Part shown: positions 37,289 to 55,344 of the stretch, in pieces | How positions within the stretch are numbered: the first letter of the stretch is position 1 | How the letters are laid out: every line of letters begins with the position of its first letter | Assembly (NCBI GenBank): GCA_028551475.1 | Contig: CM052361.1 | Span: forward strand, 24,627,491-24,691,490 | Length of the DNA: 64,000 bases | Direction: 5' to 3' | Source: Casuarina equisetifolia | Taxonomy: Eukaryota; Streptophyta; Magnoliopsida; Fagales; Casuarinaceae | Notes under the pieces: generated by a model | Told to the model about the DNA's origin: nothing | The model's input: only the letters and a program-made list of their open reading frames with translations | The model's database searches: none | Made by a program: the position numbers and the translations under genes

Positions 37289-37301
37289 TTATTATATAGA
37301 G
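37289..37301 (-). promoter_or_regulatory. TATA box of the H2B gene
   Basis: On the minus strand the sequence reads TCTATATAATAAC, about 105 bp before the H2B start codon. This allows a leader of roughly 75 bases. Confidence 0.7.
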
Positions 37302-37338
37302 AGGAGAAGCGGATTAACATTGGATAAAGAGGGCTTCA

Positions 37339-37346
37339 CGCGGATT
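37339..37346. promoter_or_regulatory. Histone octamer-like element
   Basis: CGCGGATT, one base away from the plant histone octamer CGCGGATC that drives S-phase expression. It lies about 40 bp upstream of the TATA box, a typical place. A looser match ('ggatcgacg') lies near 37398. Confidence 0.55.
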
Positions 37347-37511
37347 GCTGACTTGGCGCGCGTCTGGGCGGTTGGATTGAATCCCCGAGAAAAGAGAGGA
37401 TCGACGGATAAGGTGGGTTGTTATGCGGTTTGGCTTTGTGGATTGATGACTTGGCGATATTTCACCCGTTCAATGGCTTTCAGCGGGCTCGTGAATCAAC
37501 GGTTGCGATGA

Positions 37512-40500
37512 TATTAGCCTTCGAAATTTGACGTGTTTGAGTCGCGCGGTAAGTTCCGCTTTTTCATTTTTTCGGCTCGCGCGTTTGCTTTGAAAATGAG
37601 GAGGCGCTCTTATTTTTCAACCTTTTTACTCTTTGGCCGAATTACGTCACCACCCCCGATAAGTTGGCACAATTTCAATTCAGTTGAAAATATTCCCTAA
37701 AATTCTTATATTATATTTATATTATAATTAAAAAATACTTTTTATTTCTTATGAGTGTCGTAAGACATAGCTTTTTATTTAAAAAATTTTTTAATTATCT
37801 TTCTTATGTGAATTTCTCGTTTTATACATATTTTCTTACGAACTAAGTTTTATTGAAATTTTAACTTATACATATTTAAATTTTCTTTTATAAGTTTTTT
37901 TTTATAATGTAGAACTCTTATTTTGTGCTCAATGAGCTTATTAAGTAACAGCTACCACTTTATATGTTCATAAAGAGATATCATTTGTTGCCGAGATAGA
38001 ATGGAAAAATGGGAGAAGTCCCTTAAAGCATATGAGAATGTATTTTAAGTGGATTAAGATTTCAGAATTTCATTTCATTGGTAAGCATTACGATTCATCA
38101 ACCACATGAAAATGTTACATACACGGTCAAGTCTGTGGGGCAAAGACTACCAACCACGAAGGTGGAACAAAAGGGAAGATGCCATATGGAATTAAGATTT
38201 AAAACTATTAGAAATGTTAAACCTCTCTGTTAAATCAACTAATAAGAAAAATAATATCTATTTTGGGACATTTCATATGTTCTTTGCATTTTTTTGAAAG
38301 GATAATACATCCATCATCTTTTGTGCATGGGATGTCACCTTTTAAAGTTGAGTTTTGATGATAACAACAATAGAAACTATGAACATTAAATTAAAAAAAA
38401 ATGGTTCTTAAAAGCTTTTAGGTTTTTTATCAAGGTACAAAGTTTTACTATTAGAGTTGAAATTTGACGAAAGCAATAAGAAAAGCAAAAAGAAAATAAA
38501 AATAGAGAATATAGACAAAATATGGTTTATAAAAGATCTAAGTAATTAAAAGTAGCAAATATGTAAATTAAAAAATAGAAAGTAGATAAAAAAATTTCAA
38601 ATTTGAGTATTTGAAGTATACCTAGTAAATAGGAGAGTATCAAGTTTATCCTATTTAATCTTAAACAGAAGAAATAATTAATGAATGGATGAAAATTGAG
38701 GAAAAAAAGATCACAAAAAGAAAGTTTGATATCTTAATAATAGTTTAACATAAAAAAATATCATTCAACTCATAAATGAACCTTTTTGAGTTGAACTTAT
38801 CACTTTCTAATTAGTTTATTTCTACTATTGAGTGAGCTAAGATGTGCCTGTAACTCTAGTCTTTCCTTCTCGGTGTAGCGCGGAGCGAGCTAAAGATTTT
38901 GTTGGATTTCTCGACTAGTATCTAAGGGCATCGGCCCAAGTTGTGTCATCAGGGCTTTGACCCAAGTATTGTAAAGGTTTTTGGCCCAAGTGGCGTCGTA
39001 AAGGGATTCTGCCGAAGTGTTTTAAGGGCTTGGGCCCAAGTGATATAAGGGCTTTGCCCACCTACTTTTTAAAATGTAACCATGAGTTACTCCTTTTAAA
39101 AAATATATTAAAAGCCCTACGTATATGATAATGAATTTCATAGATTCTTAAGCCAACCCTTAAATTGGATAATGTATTTTTTAATATAAGACAAAATTTC
39201 AGTTGCTATTAATAAGCCAACAAATCTAAGGCTTTACGAAATGGCTAATTAAGAGAAAAAGGTTTATGTTTTAGACCACGTTGTAAAGGGAAAGCCTAAA
39301 CATCAACCATCTTCCACGCCACGTGACTTTTTCAAGCAACGTCTTACCAGCTTGTCATTTCATCATGAGTCCTAATTTGGCAAATATTGGGGTTAACATT
39401 AGGCACGGTATATATAAAGTTTAACGATTTAAGCTACTAGATGACAAAGAAAGAAGACCTCTGGCTTTTAAAGGATTGCTTTCGGTCCATAATATCTATT
39501 TAAATCTGCAAAAGATCATGACATGACTGGCTTAGTATCAAGCACGAAAACAAACATAAGAGTACAGACTCAAAATAAGAAGCATAAGGAGGAACATTCC
39601 GGAAATAGAGGTGTAATTTAGGAATTTGCTTCTTTATAAAATCAATGGTAAAAGTTTCATCTTACTTAAAACTTATTTAAAATTTTGAAAGAAAGATGTT
39701 TATACTCTTAAGTCGATTTTTAAATAATAATATTTTTATAGTATTAAAATCAATGTCCAAGAGATAGCATCCTTTGTCTACAAAACTCTAACATGAAGCC
39801 TATAATTCGTTGGTTGCAGAGAAAACTCGCTGTTGGGGACTCCTTGTATTTTCAAAGAGGAAGTCTCACATGATTTTGAAGAAAAAATCGCTCGAGTTGA
39901 AAGATATATAAATAGGCCTTTAAATTGTATATTTTGATGTACAACCAAAGAAATTTGTATAACATCATTAACTATGTGTTAGATTATTTAGAAAGTATTG
40001 CAAAACTAAAGTTAAAAAGTGTTATAGTTTTTATTTATTTTTTAAGTATTGTAATTCCAAAGTTTTAGATTACTTAGTAGATAACTAATCTTGTGGTTGT
40101 ACGCAAGTCATTAAGACTATTAATATGCAAAAAAATAAATTATTCATTACTAAGCAATATGTAGATATTCTTATTTATATGATAATGATGCCTTTTACTA
40201 TAGTCATGAAGCTAAGATCTCCTTAGTACTCTTATGAGTTCTCATTAATTTGCGTTCATACATTATTTATATAATGTGACACTATGATGACTTAATAATT
40301 TGATTTTCTTGATGAGAGATATTTCAAGATATGAGTAGTGAATCTCATATTATTAAAAAGAGATATTTTGATTTTTTTTATATAATAATAAGTTTCACAA
40401 ATTCTCAAATTGACTTTTCAATTGAATAATAAAATTCTTAACAAAATTCAAACCATGTAAAAATATTACATACACATGTATACATGTTTATGCTTGATCC

Positions 40501-41370
40501 TTTTGTCAAAAATTGTATGAAATTCCTAATACTTGTTAAGAACAATGTAATAAAAAGTCTCACATTCTCTATATGTTATTTGAAAACCGTTTATATACTG
40601 AAACAATACTCCTCTATTTTAGTTAACTTTTAGATATAACTAAACTTTCTAATAGATATATTTCCTAGGACAAATGAGACTTTTGTTCACGCATAAAGAA
40701 TTCCCAACTAAGATTTAGACAACATGAAATGTCTACTAAACAATTTTTATCATACCACATCTTGCATGGGCTAGAGGCTTCATATATAAGAGTTGTTGTA
40801 TATTAAATAAAAATTATAATATTATGTTAAAATGTTTATTTTCTCCTTTAAAATTGACCTATGAGTAAGAAAAACATATTCATATGTAAGGTATAAGATT
40901 TTGGTATATTAATAATACGAAACATACATTCTTAGTGATATGGATTTAAGTTGAGAGTGTTGAAAAGCATGAGGATCACTAAGGTCATTGTTGTAGTTAA
41001 GCAAGCTAAACATTCTTACCTAATTAAAAAATGATACTAGAGATAAGATTAAAACAAATTAGACAGAGGAAAAGAGACAAATATTTTTATTATAAAGGTA
41101 ATAAGCATTACAAAAACGGCTTTGGCAATACCATAATCATCCAAAACCCTCCCCTTAAAGAACTACGATGGGTAATATCCACGAGAATATGTGAACAAGA
41201 CAACAACAATTTCACTTTTAACGTCTAAAAATTACATGAGCAAGGTCATAGACTTTATATGTCAAGGATGTTAGCTAAAAAGTTATCTCCTTAATTACAA
41301 CAAAAACATATTGTTAGTTATTTTTTACTTTTCCATGTCCTTTTTATTTTAAGTTTATTCAGTTGGTTGC
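37512..41370. other. Long AT-rich intergenic region
   Basis: Nearly 4 kb without a gene I can support. Apart from the small tandem repeat at 38928-39063 there is only AT-rich DNA with short homopolymer runs. I saw no tRNA-like or other structured RNA gene, but I could not run a search for them. Confidence 0.5.
38928..39063. repeat. Degenerate minisatellite, about six copies of about 25 bp
   Basis: The segment repeats variants of 'aagggcttnggcccaagtg': forms with ggcccaagttg, gacccaagtat, ggcccaagtgg, gccgaagtg, ggcccaagtga and a final 'gggctttgccca'. It is much richer in GC than its surroundings. Confidence 0.75.
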
Positions 41371-41384
41371 CCCAACAAGGCTTC

Positions 41385-41398
41385 GGCCCAAGGGCCCA
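41385..41398. promoter_or_regulatory. Two GGCCCA (site II) boxes of the S15a promoter
   Basis: GGCCCA occurs at 41385-41390 and 41393-41398. Site II elements (TGGGCC on the other strand) are the best known promoter boxes of plant ribosomal protein genes and are bound by TCP factors. They lie about 70-85 bp before the telo-box and the probable transcript start. Confidence 0.65.
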
Positions 41399-41469
41399 AA
41401 ACTGTGTGGGCATTTTGGTAAAACGATATCAAGTTGAGCTCCATATTCAGCTCCCCCTGCACAAAGCCA

Positions 41470-41477
41470 AAACCCTA
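41470..41477 (+). promoter_or_regulatory. Telo-box (AAACCCTA) of the S15a gene
   Basis: AAACCCTA just upstream of, or within, the first transcribed bases. Together with site II boxes this motif marks plant ribosomal protein and translation genes. A CT-rich stretch ('ctctttctctc') follows, typical of such leaders. Confidence 0.65.
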
Positions 41478-41914
41478 GTCCGTAAACTCTTCGCTCTTTC
41501 TCTCTAGCGCGGCCGCCATCTCTGCCTTCAGGTAATCTAATCGTAGTCTTACGTGGAATGTCTGGATCTGAGACTCTCTCTCTGGATATCTCTTTGATAT
41601 TGCTTTGGATTTGTGTTTGGTACGTGTGAAATCGTTTGCTTTTCGATTTTTTTATGCGAAGTGGATGAAAGTGTAGAGAAGACGATCCAAAAGCTTCATT
41701 CTTGAAGTTATTGAGTTTGCTTCTGTGAATAAGAAATTAAGAAAGACATCGAACGTTCGGTTTTTGTGTTAGATTCGGTATATCGACTGATTGATTCGCA
41801 AGCAAAAGCTAGCGTTTGTCATTCGGATTTACCGCCTCGATTAGCAACTAGATATATAGCTTTTGTTAATATTGTTTGTTAACTGTAAATATTACTTCTG
41901 GGGTTTGTGAATGA

Positions 41915-43055
<1,141 letters not shown>

Positions 43056-43893
43056 AAGGCAGTTTGAGGATCCTTTCTGAAATTTTGGATGATCAGCTGA
43101 GTAGCTTCTTTGTTCACTGGCGGAAAGGAAAAAACTTCAAAAAAGAAAAAGGACTCTTTCTATTCCAATGTTGGTATTCAATTTGCAAGGACCTATGTAT
43201 TTTGTTACGTTTTAATATTATTGTTTGCAAGTTTGATAGCTTTATATCCTTGTCCTTTTTGGTTTTGTCTTCTGAGTTTGTAATGCTGCTGATTATTTTT
43301 CTTTCCTCCTGCTTTCAACGTAATATCGTCTTAGTTGTATAACATATATTTTATATTTGCTGGGTTTAACGTCATAATTTATGATGTTGAATTGGAGAAT
43401 ACAGAATACATAGAAACGCTGCGCAGGGTAGGTTGTCAGGATAATTTGCGAACAGTAGCTCCAAATCCAGGATGTGCATAATGGCTGACATAAAGCTGCT
43501 TTCTTGCAAGTTGCTAAATTGTCCAGTAACAAGACTCATCATGTCCGACAATGACCAAATTTCCTGACCAGGATGGCTTTCCAGCGGTACCATGAATAAA
43601 TTTTGGGCTACTTTGAGAGGAATCAGGGCCAAGGTTCTGAAACACCGTACGAAAAGTTCTTGATTCGAGTTTTTATCTGAAGGGAATCATGGGTACTTGA
43701 GATCATAGGCCAAGGCTCCGTCTTTGGGAAAAACCCTGAAATGCAGACATAAAACCACACTGCAAGAAAGGATTCCAACTTTTTGTCAATTCCACGCAAT
43801 TCTTTTGCGCAAAATCAAGAGCTTGAAAATGCTGAAATTGTTAATTTTGAACACAACACGATACGGGAGAAAAATTACATCCTTATAAGTTGC

Positions 43894-44373
43894 AGGATAT
43901 TTTTTTAGCTGTTTGATGTAAAACTTAGATTGCATCATTCATTTTCTCAACTTTAGCTTCCCATTTTGTAGAAGGTACTAACTCAAAATATCTCTTTAAC
44001 TATTTATTGTGAAACTTAAATCAAATCATTCTCTCTTAATTCAAACTTTGCATCTTGCAAAAGGTACTAACCCAAAATATCTCTTTAAGTATTTGATGTG
44101 AAATTTAAATCACACTATTCTTTTTCTCAATTAAAGCTTTGCGTCTCGCAAAGGACACCAATTTAAAATATCTCTTTAACTATTCTATATATTAATTTAG
44201 AATATCTTTTTAATTGTTTGATGTGAAATTTAATTCACATTATTCTTTTTCTCAATTTAGGTTTTATATCTTGCAAAAAGTATCAATTCAAAATATCTCT
44301 TTAACTTTTGATGTAGAACTTAGATTGTATCATTCTTTCTCTCAATTTAGGCTTTGCATCCTACAAGGGACAC
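43894..44373. repeat. Tandem repeat of about 90-bp units downstream of S15a
   Basis: Five to six diverged copies, each with forms of 'aaaatatctctttaac', 'tttgatgtgaaatttaa', 'cattctttttctcaattt' and 'gctttgcatcttgcaaa'. One copy (about 44160-44200) is shortened. No coding potential. Confidence 0.85.
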
Positions 44374-44399
44374 AACACAGAGTGCATCCATGTGTGAAT

Positions 44400-47300
44400 G
44401 TTAAAAATATGGATAAAACGATTTCTTACAAGGGTGTTTGATGAAAGTAAATTCACAAAATTTTCTTCTTTTTCTTTCTTGTCCTTACCTTTCTCTAAGC
44501 ATGTGAAGATCTATCAAAAAATACACGACTAGAAGCAACAACGGAAAGTTTCACAAAGAAACAGTCTCTCCTGGCCCCTAGGAAGACGATTTCCACAAAC
44601 TTATTTATTTCAAGCACGACCGTTTCGATTGGCCTATGGAATTAGATTGGATTCGTGTGGATTGGCTAGGATGATGTTGGGCAGTTGGAATCGAGTTAAT
44701 TTGATTGGATCGGATTGGTTCCCAACAAATCCCGAATATAGAAATATCAAAAAGTTGAGAAATAAAATATTAGAACAAAGTCAGCAACGTGAAAATTAAA
44801 GACATCATGCATAGCCGAAAGCCAAATGACAAACAAACACAAGAAAGGCTTAGTTTTGTTTCATATAAGCTTCGAACATAAAGAAAAGAACTTCAATTCT
44901 TTTCATTCTCACAGTAAGTAGCCTGACTACGAAGCTTGAGCCACAATGATCTCATTCTGCCAAAGGGTCCATAGTTGCCCAACCGATCAAACATGTCCCG
45001 CGGCTTCAACGGCCACGGTTCATCCGCCCATCATCTGCCTCCTTGTCACCACCGAGGGTCTCACCACCACATGCCGGTGCCACCATGGGAGCTACAGTGG
45101 ACGCCTAGATGGAGGCCATGGATGATTTCTCAAAGAGAACGAGCACAGGGAAGGTTTACGAGCTTTAAAGGAGCTTATGTTTATTGGGGAGAGGATCTTC
45201 CGAGCATATGCTTGGAGCATTAACTTGCTGGCCCCTTCTTTTTCCATCTACTTTTCGATGATAATCATAATGGGAACGTGGATGTAACCTTGCTTAGCTT
45301 TTAATTTTTGCAATTTGCAGTTCTAGCATTGCTTTATCATATTATATTTTGTCTTATCTTTCTGCTTTTGGGGTTTGGATTCTTGCTGATTTCCGTATAT
45401 AGAGACGTTGAAAGGGCGTTCTACAATGACATAAAAGTTATTACAACATTAACTTGAAAGAAAGTAGTCAAATTACGTCAAAAGAGTAACACTTTACGAA
45501 TCCTAAATGGATTCCTTGTAGATCATTTATTTATTACTAAAATTAAGGACCTTTTATTTAATTACTAATTTTGCTAGAATTAGAGTCCTACATCTCCCCA
45601 AAATCAATAAAATATGCATGTCTCTTTTTATATAACAATAAAATTCGACCCCAAGCATATACCATACTTATTTGTCGTTCACCATAGTAGATCGCTAATG
45701 CAGACCAAGACTATTTGTTCAAGAAAAAAAAAGGAAGAAAATTCCCTTTTACTTTGTTAAACATTTAATTATTACAAAAAAAAAAGATACCATATATAGA
45801 AGTTAATACAAACTCAATCAAAATTGTGCTCCATTCATTATGAACTAAGATAATTTGATAAACAAATCTAAAAATTCTTATTTAAGTTTGATTTATTTAA
45901 TAAAAGAATCAAATTTGGGATTAGATTTGTATCCCAATGTTGGTTATGAATAACACAATCTATTTATAGCATCAATAATGTTCTAAATCAATTCAACATG
46001 TAAAATTTTTGCAAAGCATATGGAATCGTTGATATTCATTTATGGAAAGAACCTTGAACAAGGTCAAGAGATCGTATTCATGTTGCCCAAGGAGGCCATG
46101 TTTCGCACCATGATATCATCTTGCATGGCCAGCAAAATTAACATGTCATGCCAACCATGAAGTTTGGGGATGTACATTGTCTCTCGAGGTCACCATTGGT
46201 GCTTCTTGGGCTCGACCCCAAAGCTGAGGAAGGCTGGAGTTTGAGGAAGAAAGGAGAGGAAGAGTTAGGAAGAAGGATAGAGTGAAAGTAATGTGTATGG
46301 TGGAAGAGAGAAGATCAAATCATAGTAGGTTTGAAGATTTCCGTGGAAGGTGGTGAATAAAAAATGAGAGGTTGGTCTCGCCTTCCATGATTGTTAGAAA
46401 GAAAAAATTCGAACCAAAATTTAACAAAAATTCCAAAAAAGTTTCTTATATTCATAAAGAAAATATTTTTTTTACTGAAATTTCATATATTTATATATTT
46501 AAAATTTTAAAATTTAAAATAATTCAATTAATAGTTGATTATCTATACTCAAAAATGACATTTAGAAAATTTTAGAATACTTACAAATATGTATTATAAT
46601 TTATAAACTTTACATCCATAGTTGATGAAATTTGTCACTCATATTCTTTTTGTTTTTGACAATAGTGATAACATTTTTTAGGTTTTTATTGTGGAATCTT
46701 CTTTATTCTTTTTATTTCAAATATGATAAGTTGTAACTTTAAAAGAAATATTTAGCAGAGTTGCAAAACTTTTAACTTTTTCAACTCTAATCATCCAACT
46801 CACTTTCTCCCTCTATTGTTCATAAAAAATAATATTTTATTTATTTTAATACCCTTCTTACTATAGAAGGCTTTCTTTTCTCTCTTGTTTTCCCTCTCTC
46901 TCTCTCTCACACATTTTATAGAACTACACAGCAAATACTTAGAGTTCCTTACTTCTGTAATTATTTTATTATTGGATAATATTTGGACGAAAGGTAGAAT
47001 TTTAAGCTAACTAAAGTGCATTAAAGATATACTTGTTTTCTTATCCACCTACTTTAGGAGTCCGTAGTCCTACCTCTCTTTTGTGTCTCGTACGTGTTCT
47101 TGACGTCCTTTATATCCTTTTATATGAGTAATGGGTAGAGATTGAGAGAGACCCATGGAGCTAGCGTCCAAAGAACGAGTGAAACATATTAAGATGGACG
47201 ATGAAGTCATTTAAAGCGTATCCTTTCTACATAAGATGCACCAATCATGTTTTGTATAATAAGATTGCACATCATCATGTTTGATTGCGTAAAAAGCTGC

Positions 47301-48900
47301 AGCCAATATCTCTCTGCAAAGGAAATCACCCCAACTTTCTTTCTTAAACTTGTTTTGCAGGTAGAGACAGAGCTTATGTAATCATGAATAAATCCACTTA
47401 GGGAGGCCTTCAGCCTCTAAGGTCCCCTCCATGAAGCCTCAAAATTTGAGGTGGTTGGTATGCTTAAACTTCAACTTCACATAAGGTGATTGTATCAATG
47501 ATGTTGAATTTCAAATCAAGAGGCTTCTATGTATCTCTTTCTTCTAATTGAATTAAATTCTCATCGACATTAGATAATCTTATGCTACCAAGGAGGATGA
47601 GACAAAACAAATTGACTAACTTTTACTACATAGACTGACAATGTAGTGGCCACGTAGAAGGATTATCTTCACAATCCAAGGTGTTGGAGTCCAATATAGG
47701 TTTGGCATATTGGGATAGGCATCTTAAGTTAGGAATCTCTTTTTAGGGTTGCACTTTTGAGTGGAAAAGCGTTGTCACGAGTTCACTAAAAGAATCAGCA
47801 CTTAACAACGGGTGACCATCGACGTTCATAGTGGAAATTAAGAGCAAAAAGAATCGTGTGGCAGCTCATTAACTTGGTTGCTGCACTAAGCCATTTGGAT
47901 AATAGATGGGACTCCGACAAGGTTGTTGCACAAGCGTTAAAATCTTAAGTTAGAGCTCCTCACTTTACTACTTCATCTAATAATAAGATACTTGGACCCA
48001 CAAAATCTTGATACCTAAATGTGTTAAACCGGAACACTCTTTTACAAAGTATATTAACTTATGGTTTTTTGTGTTAAACAAATATTGGTTGTCCCATATA
48101 TTTAATACCTTTGTTCAACATTTTCTTATGCATTTAACTGTCTATTTTTCTTAATAATTGGGCTTAGGGAAGGAGGTCATTTCCTATCTATTATTTTATT
48201 TTTATAAACATACACACCTACTATTAGGATATTAGAATTTGAATTCAAGTTCTATACTTATAAATTGAGTTATTGTAATCTCATTACATTGAATAAATTA
48301 ATAATTTTTTTATGATAAGAAATTAAGTCATTTCCAACACGATATTATAACATTGTTGCTAAACTAGTCACTTTCTATTAAGAGAAAAGAAGATTTCATC
48401 ATCTTGTACTAGTCAAATGGATGGGATATTATTCAAACTTAGAAACCAATTGAAAAATTGAAAGAGAAGACTGTAAGGCTTGACTCTGTCACAGCAAGAG
48501 GTGATTTTATTTTTCCTCCATTGGACCAAGACAAAATGAACTGGTTCCAGGACTCGGTAGCTGAGACCACGTCCTGGTTCTGTCAGAAACAACTTGGGCT
48601 GTGCCCAACCAGGTCAAAGTTGTGGGCCATCCTGCATTTACAACCCTACGATCGTGCTTTAATCTTTGGTTTGAACCCCTTGGATCACAATTGTTGATCA
48701 GCACAAATACCACGCAATGCAATGTATGTGTACACCCAAGATCTGCTCTATAATAAAGCATGAGCGGCTGACGATAATGGCCTTGGGCGGTTGCCAACAA
48801 AGATCTTTTCGTTTGCTTCCCGGATGCATCTGACAGTTGTAACTTAAAGCTTTGACAAAGAGGGATCTATTTGGTGATGATTAGGACGCCAGCTCATACA
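44400..48900. other. Intergenic region without a supported gene
   Basis: About 4.5 kb of AT-rich sequence. A local GC-rich patch at 44970-45230 has an 82-codon open frame with no recognisable domain. Another higher-GC patch at 48440-48830 may belong to the upstream region of the RabE gene. I see no transposon termini or RNA genes. Confidence 0.5.
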
Positions 48901-49135
48901 AAGAGCTGCAATCTCCTACCTTCACGACCATATGGTGTATCTGGAGAGCTATCTTAGGGAATTACACGTTTTGAAATGGGAGGCTCTTGGAGGATGATTG
49001 GTGGGGCTAACTTGCGCGGGGGAGGGGAGAGCGCACGCGGCAAAAGGTGAAAAGCTCGGGAGAGTGCGCGTATTGGCAACCCACCGTAGTCGGAGGAGCT
49101 TTGAAGGTAAAAAAAAATAACGAAAACCAACTCTG

Positions 49136-49174
49136 AGCTCTCTCTCTCTCTCTCTCTAAAACTCTCTCTCGCTT
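49136..49174 (+). repeat. CT microsatellite in the RabE leader
   Basis: A (CT)n run of about ten units followed by a second short CT stretch, in the probable 5' UTR of the RabE gene. Such CT tracts are common in plant leaders. Confidence 0.85.
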
Positions 49175-49192
49175 TTGAAAGTTTCCGATCTG

Positions 49193-49284
49193 GTATTTGT
49201 TCCTGCGGATTTTTTTTGAATTTTTAGTCTTTTTGTTTCTTGTCTTGCTATCTGATTTTCTGATTTTGATTTCGCTGGTTGCAG
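49193..49284 (+). other. Probable 5' UTR intron of the RabE gene
   Basis: A possible donor (TG|GTATTTG at 49193) and a strong acceptor (GGTTGCAG ending at 49284) frame a T-rich segment of 92 bp, about 60 bp before the start codon. Inferred from splice-site likeness only. Confidence 0.5.
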
Positions 49285-49344
49285 AGGGGGAAATTGTTTG
49301 CGGGAGGAGTGGTTGTTAGACTTAATTTTTTAATTAGTATTCCA

Positions 49345-54541
<5,197 letters not shown>

Positions 54542-55344
54542 GAACCAATTACTTGAGCACACACATTAATGAAGGTGACACTTGTGACACTTTTTCTGGA
54601 AAGGGGCGAAGGAAAAGAAAACTAATTGTGATGGGTGCTTGTAATTTTTCTGACTCAATTCTTTTCAAACTTTTTCAGTGTGTGTGAAAGGTAGGGTTTT
54701 ATTATTTGAGTTCTATCTTGTGGCTAACACTAGATGTGTATCTTGTCGCAAACAAACAGATTTATTTGTTTTCTCGCCTGTTTCTTTTGCTTGGGTGGTG
54801 AACTTTTAATTAAATGTAGCTTGTAATGTAGAAAGATGCGTGTTTGTTAGATGTGTAAGTATCTCCCTGGAAAATTGAGTCCTGTTCCAAAAACGACCGC
54901 AAAAAGGCATTTACAATGGGAAAAAGGACTATCCAACAATACTTAGTATGTTTGCCTAGTAGCTTAATATTCGATCATTAGTTGTTCAAGACTCAAGTCT
55001 TGAATTCGACATTTCCGAACTAGAGAAGATTCGCAGCACTCACAAGCACCTACTAACGGAGCATCCTGAAAACATGACCTTCAATTGTGACAGGATGCGG
55101 GTGTAAGTGTATACTAAATCATAATTAGTGTGAAATCAAGACTCAATGAGTTGCAAATGTCACTTAAATCTCAATGGATAAGGGATTTTACACAATATTG
55201 AGCACTAACTTGCTCCTGATAACACAGCCATCCGTTCTTCCAAACAAGAAGATTATACCCAATATACTAACTTGTACTCGCTCATATGCACATACTTGAT
55301 TGGACCATATCTTACAATTTGATCGAGGCTGACCTAGAATATTC
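54542..55344. other. 3' regions of the convergent RabE and TDBD genes
   Basis: The RabE 3' UTR probably extends to about 54840 (T-rich with 'aattaaatg'). The TDBD gene ends at 55345 on the other strand, with its 3' UTR on this side. No further gene. Confidence 0.55.

Noticed and set aside
44975-45223. 82-codon open frame rich in His and Pro
   Set aside because: No domain, no splice or promoter context, and no support beyond a locally higher GC content.
48458-48697. 79-codon open frame before the RabE gene
   Set aside because: No domain; overlapping frames on both strands are equally open, so this is more likely upstream non-coding DNA.
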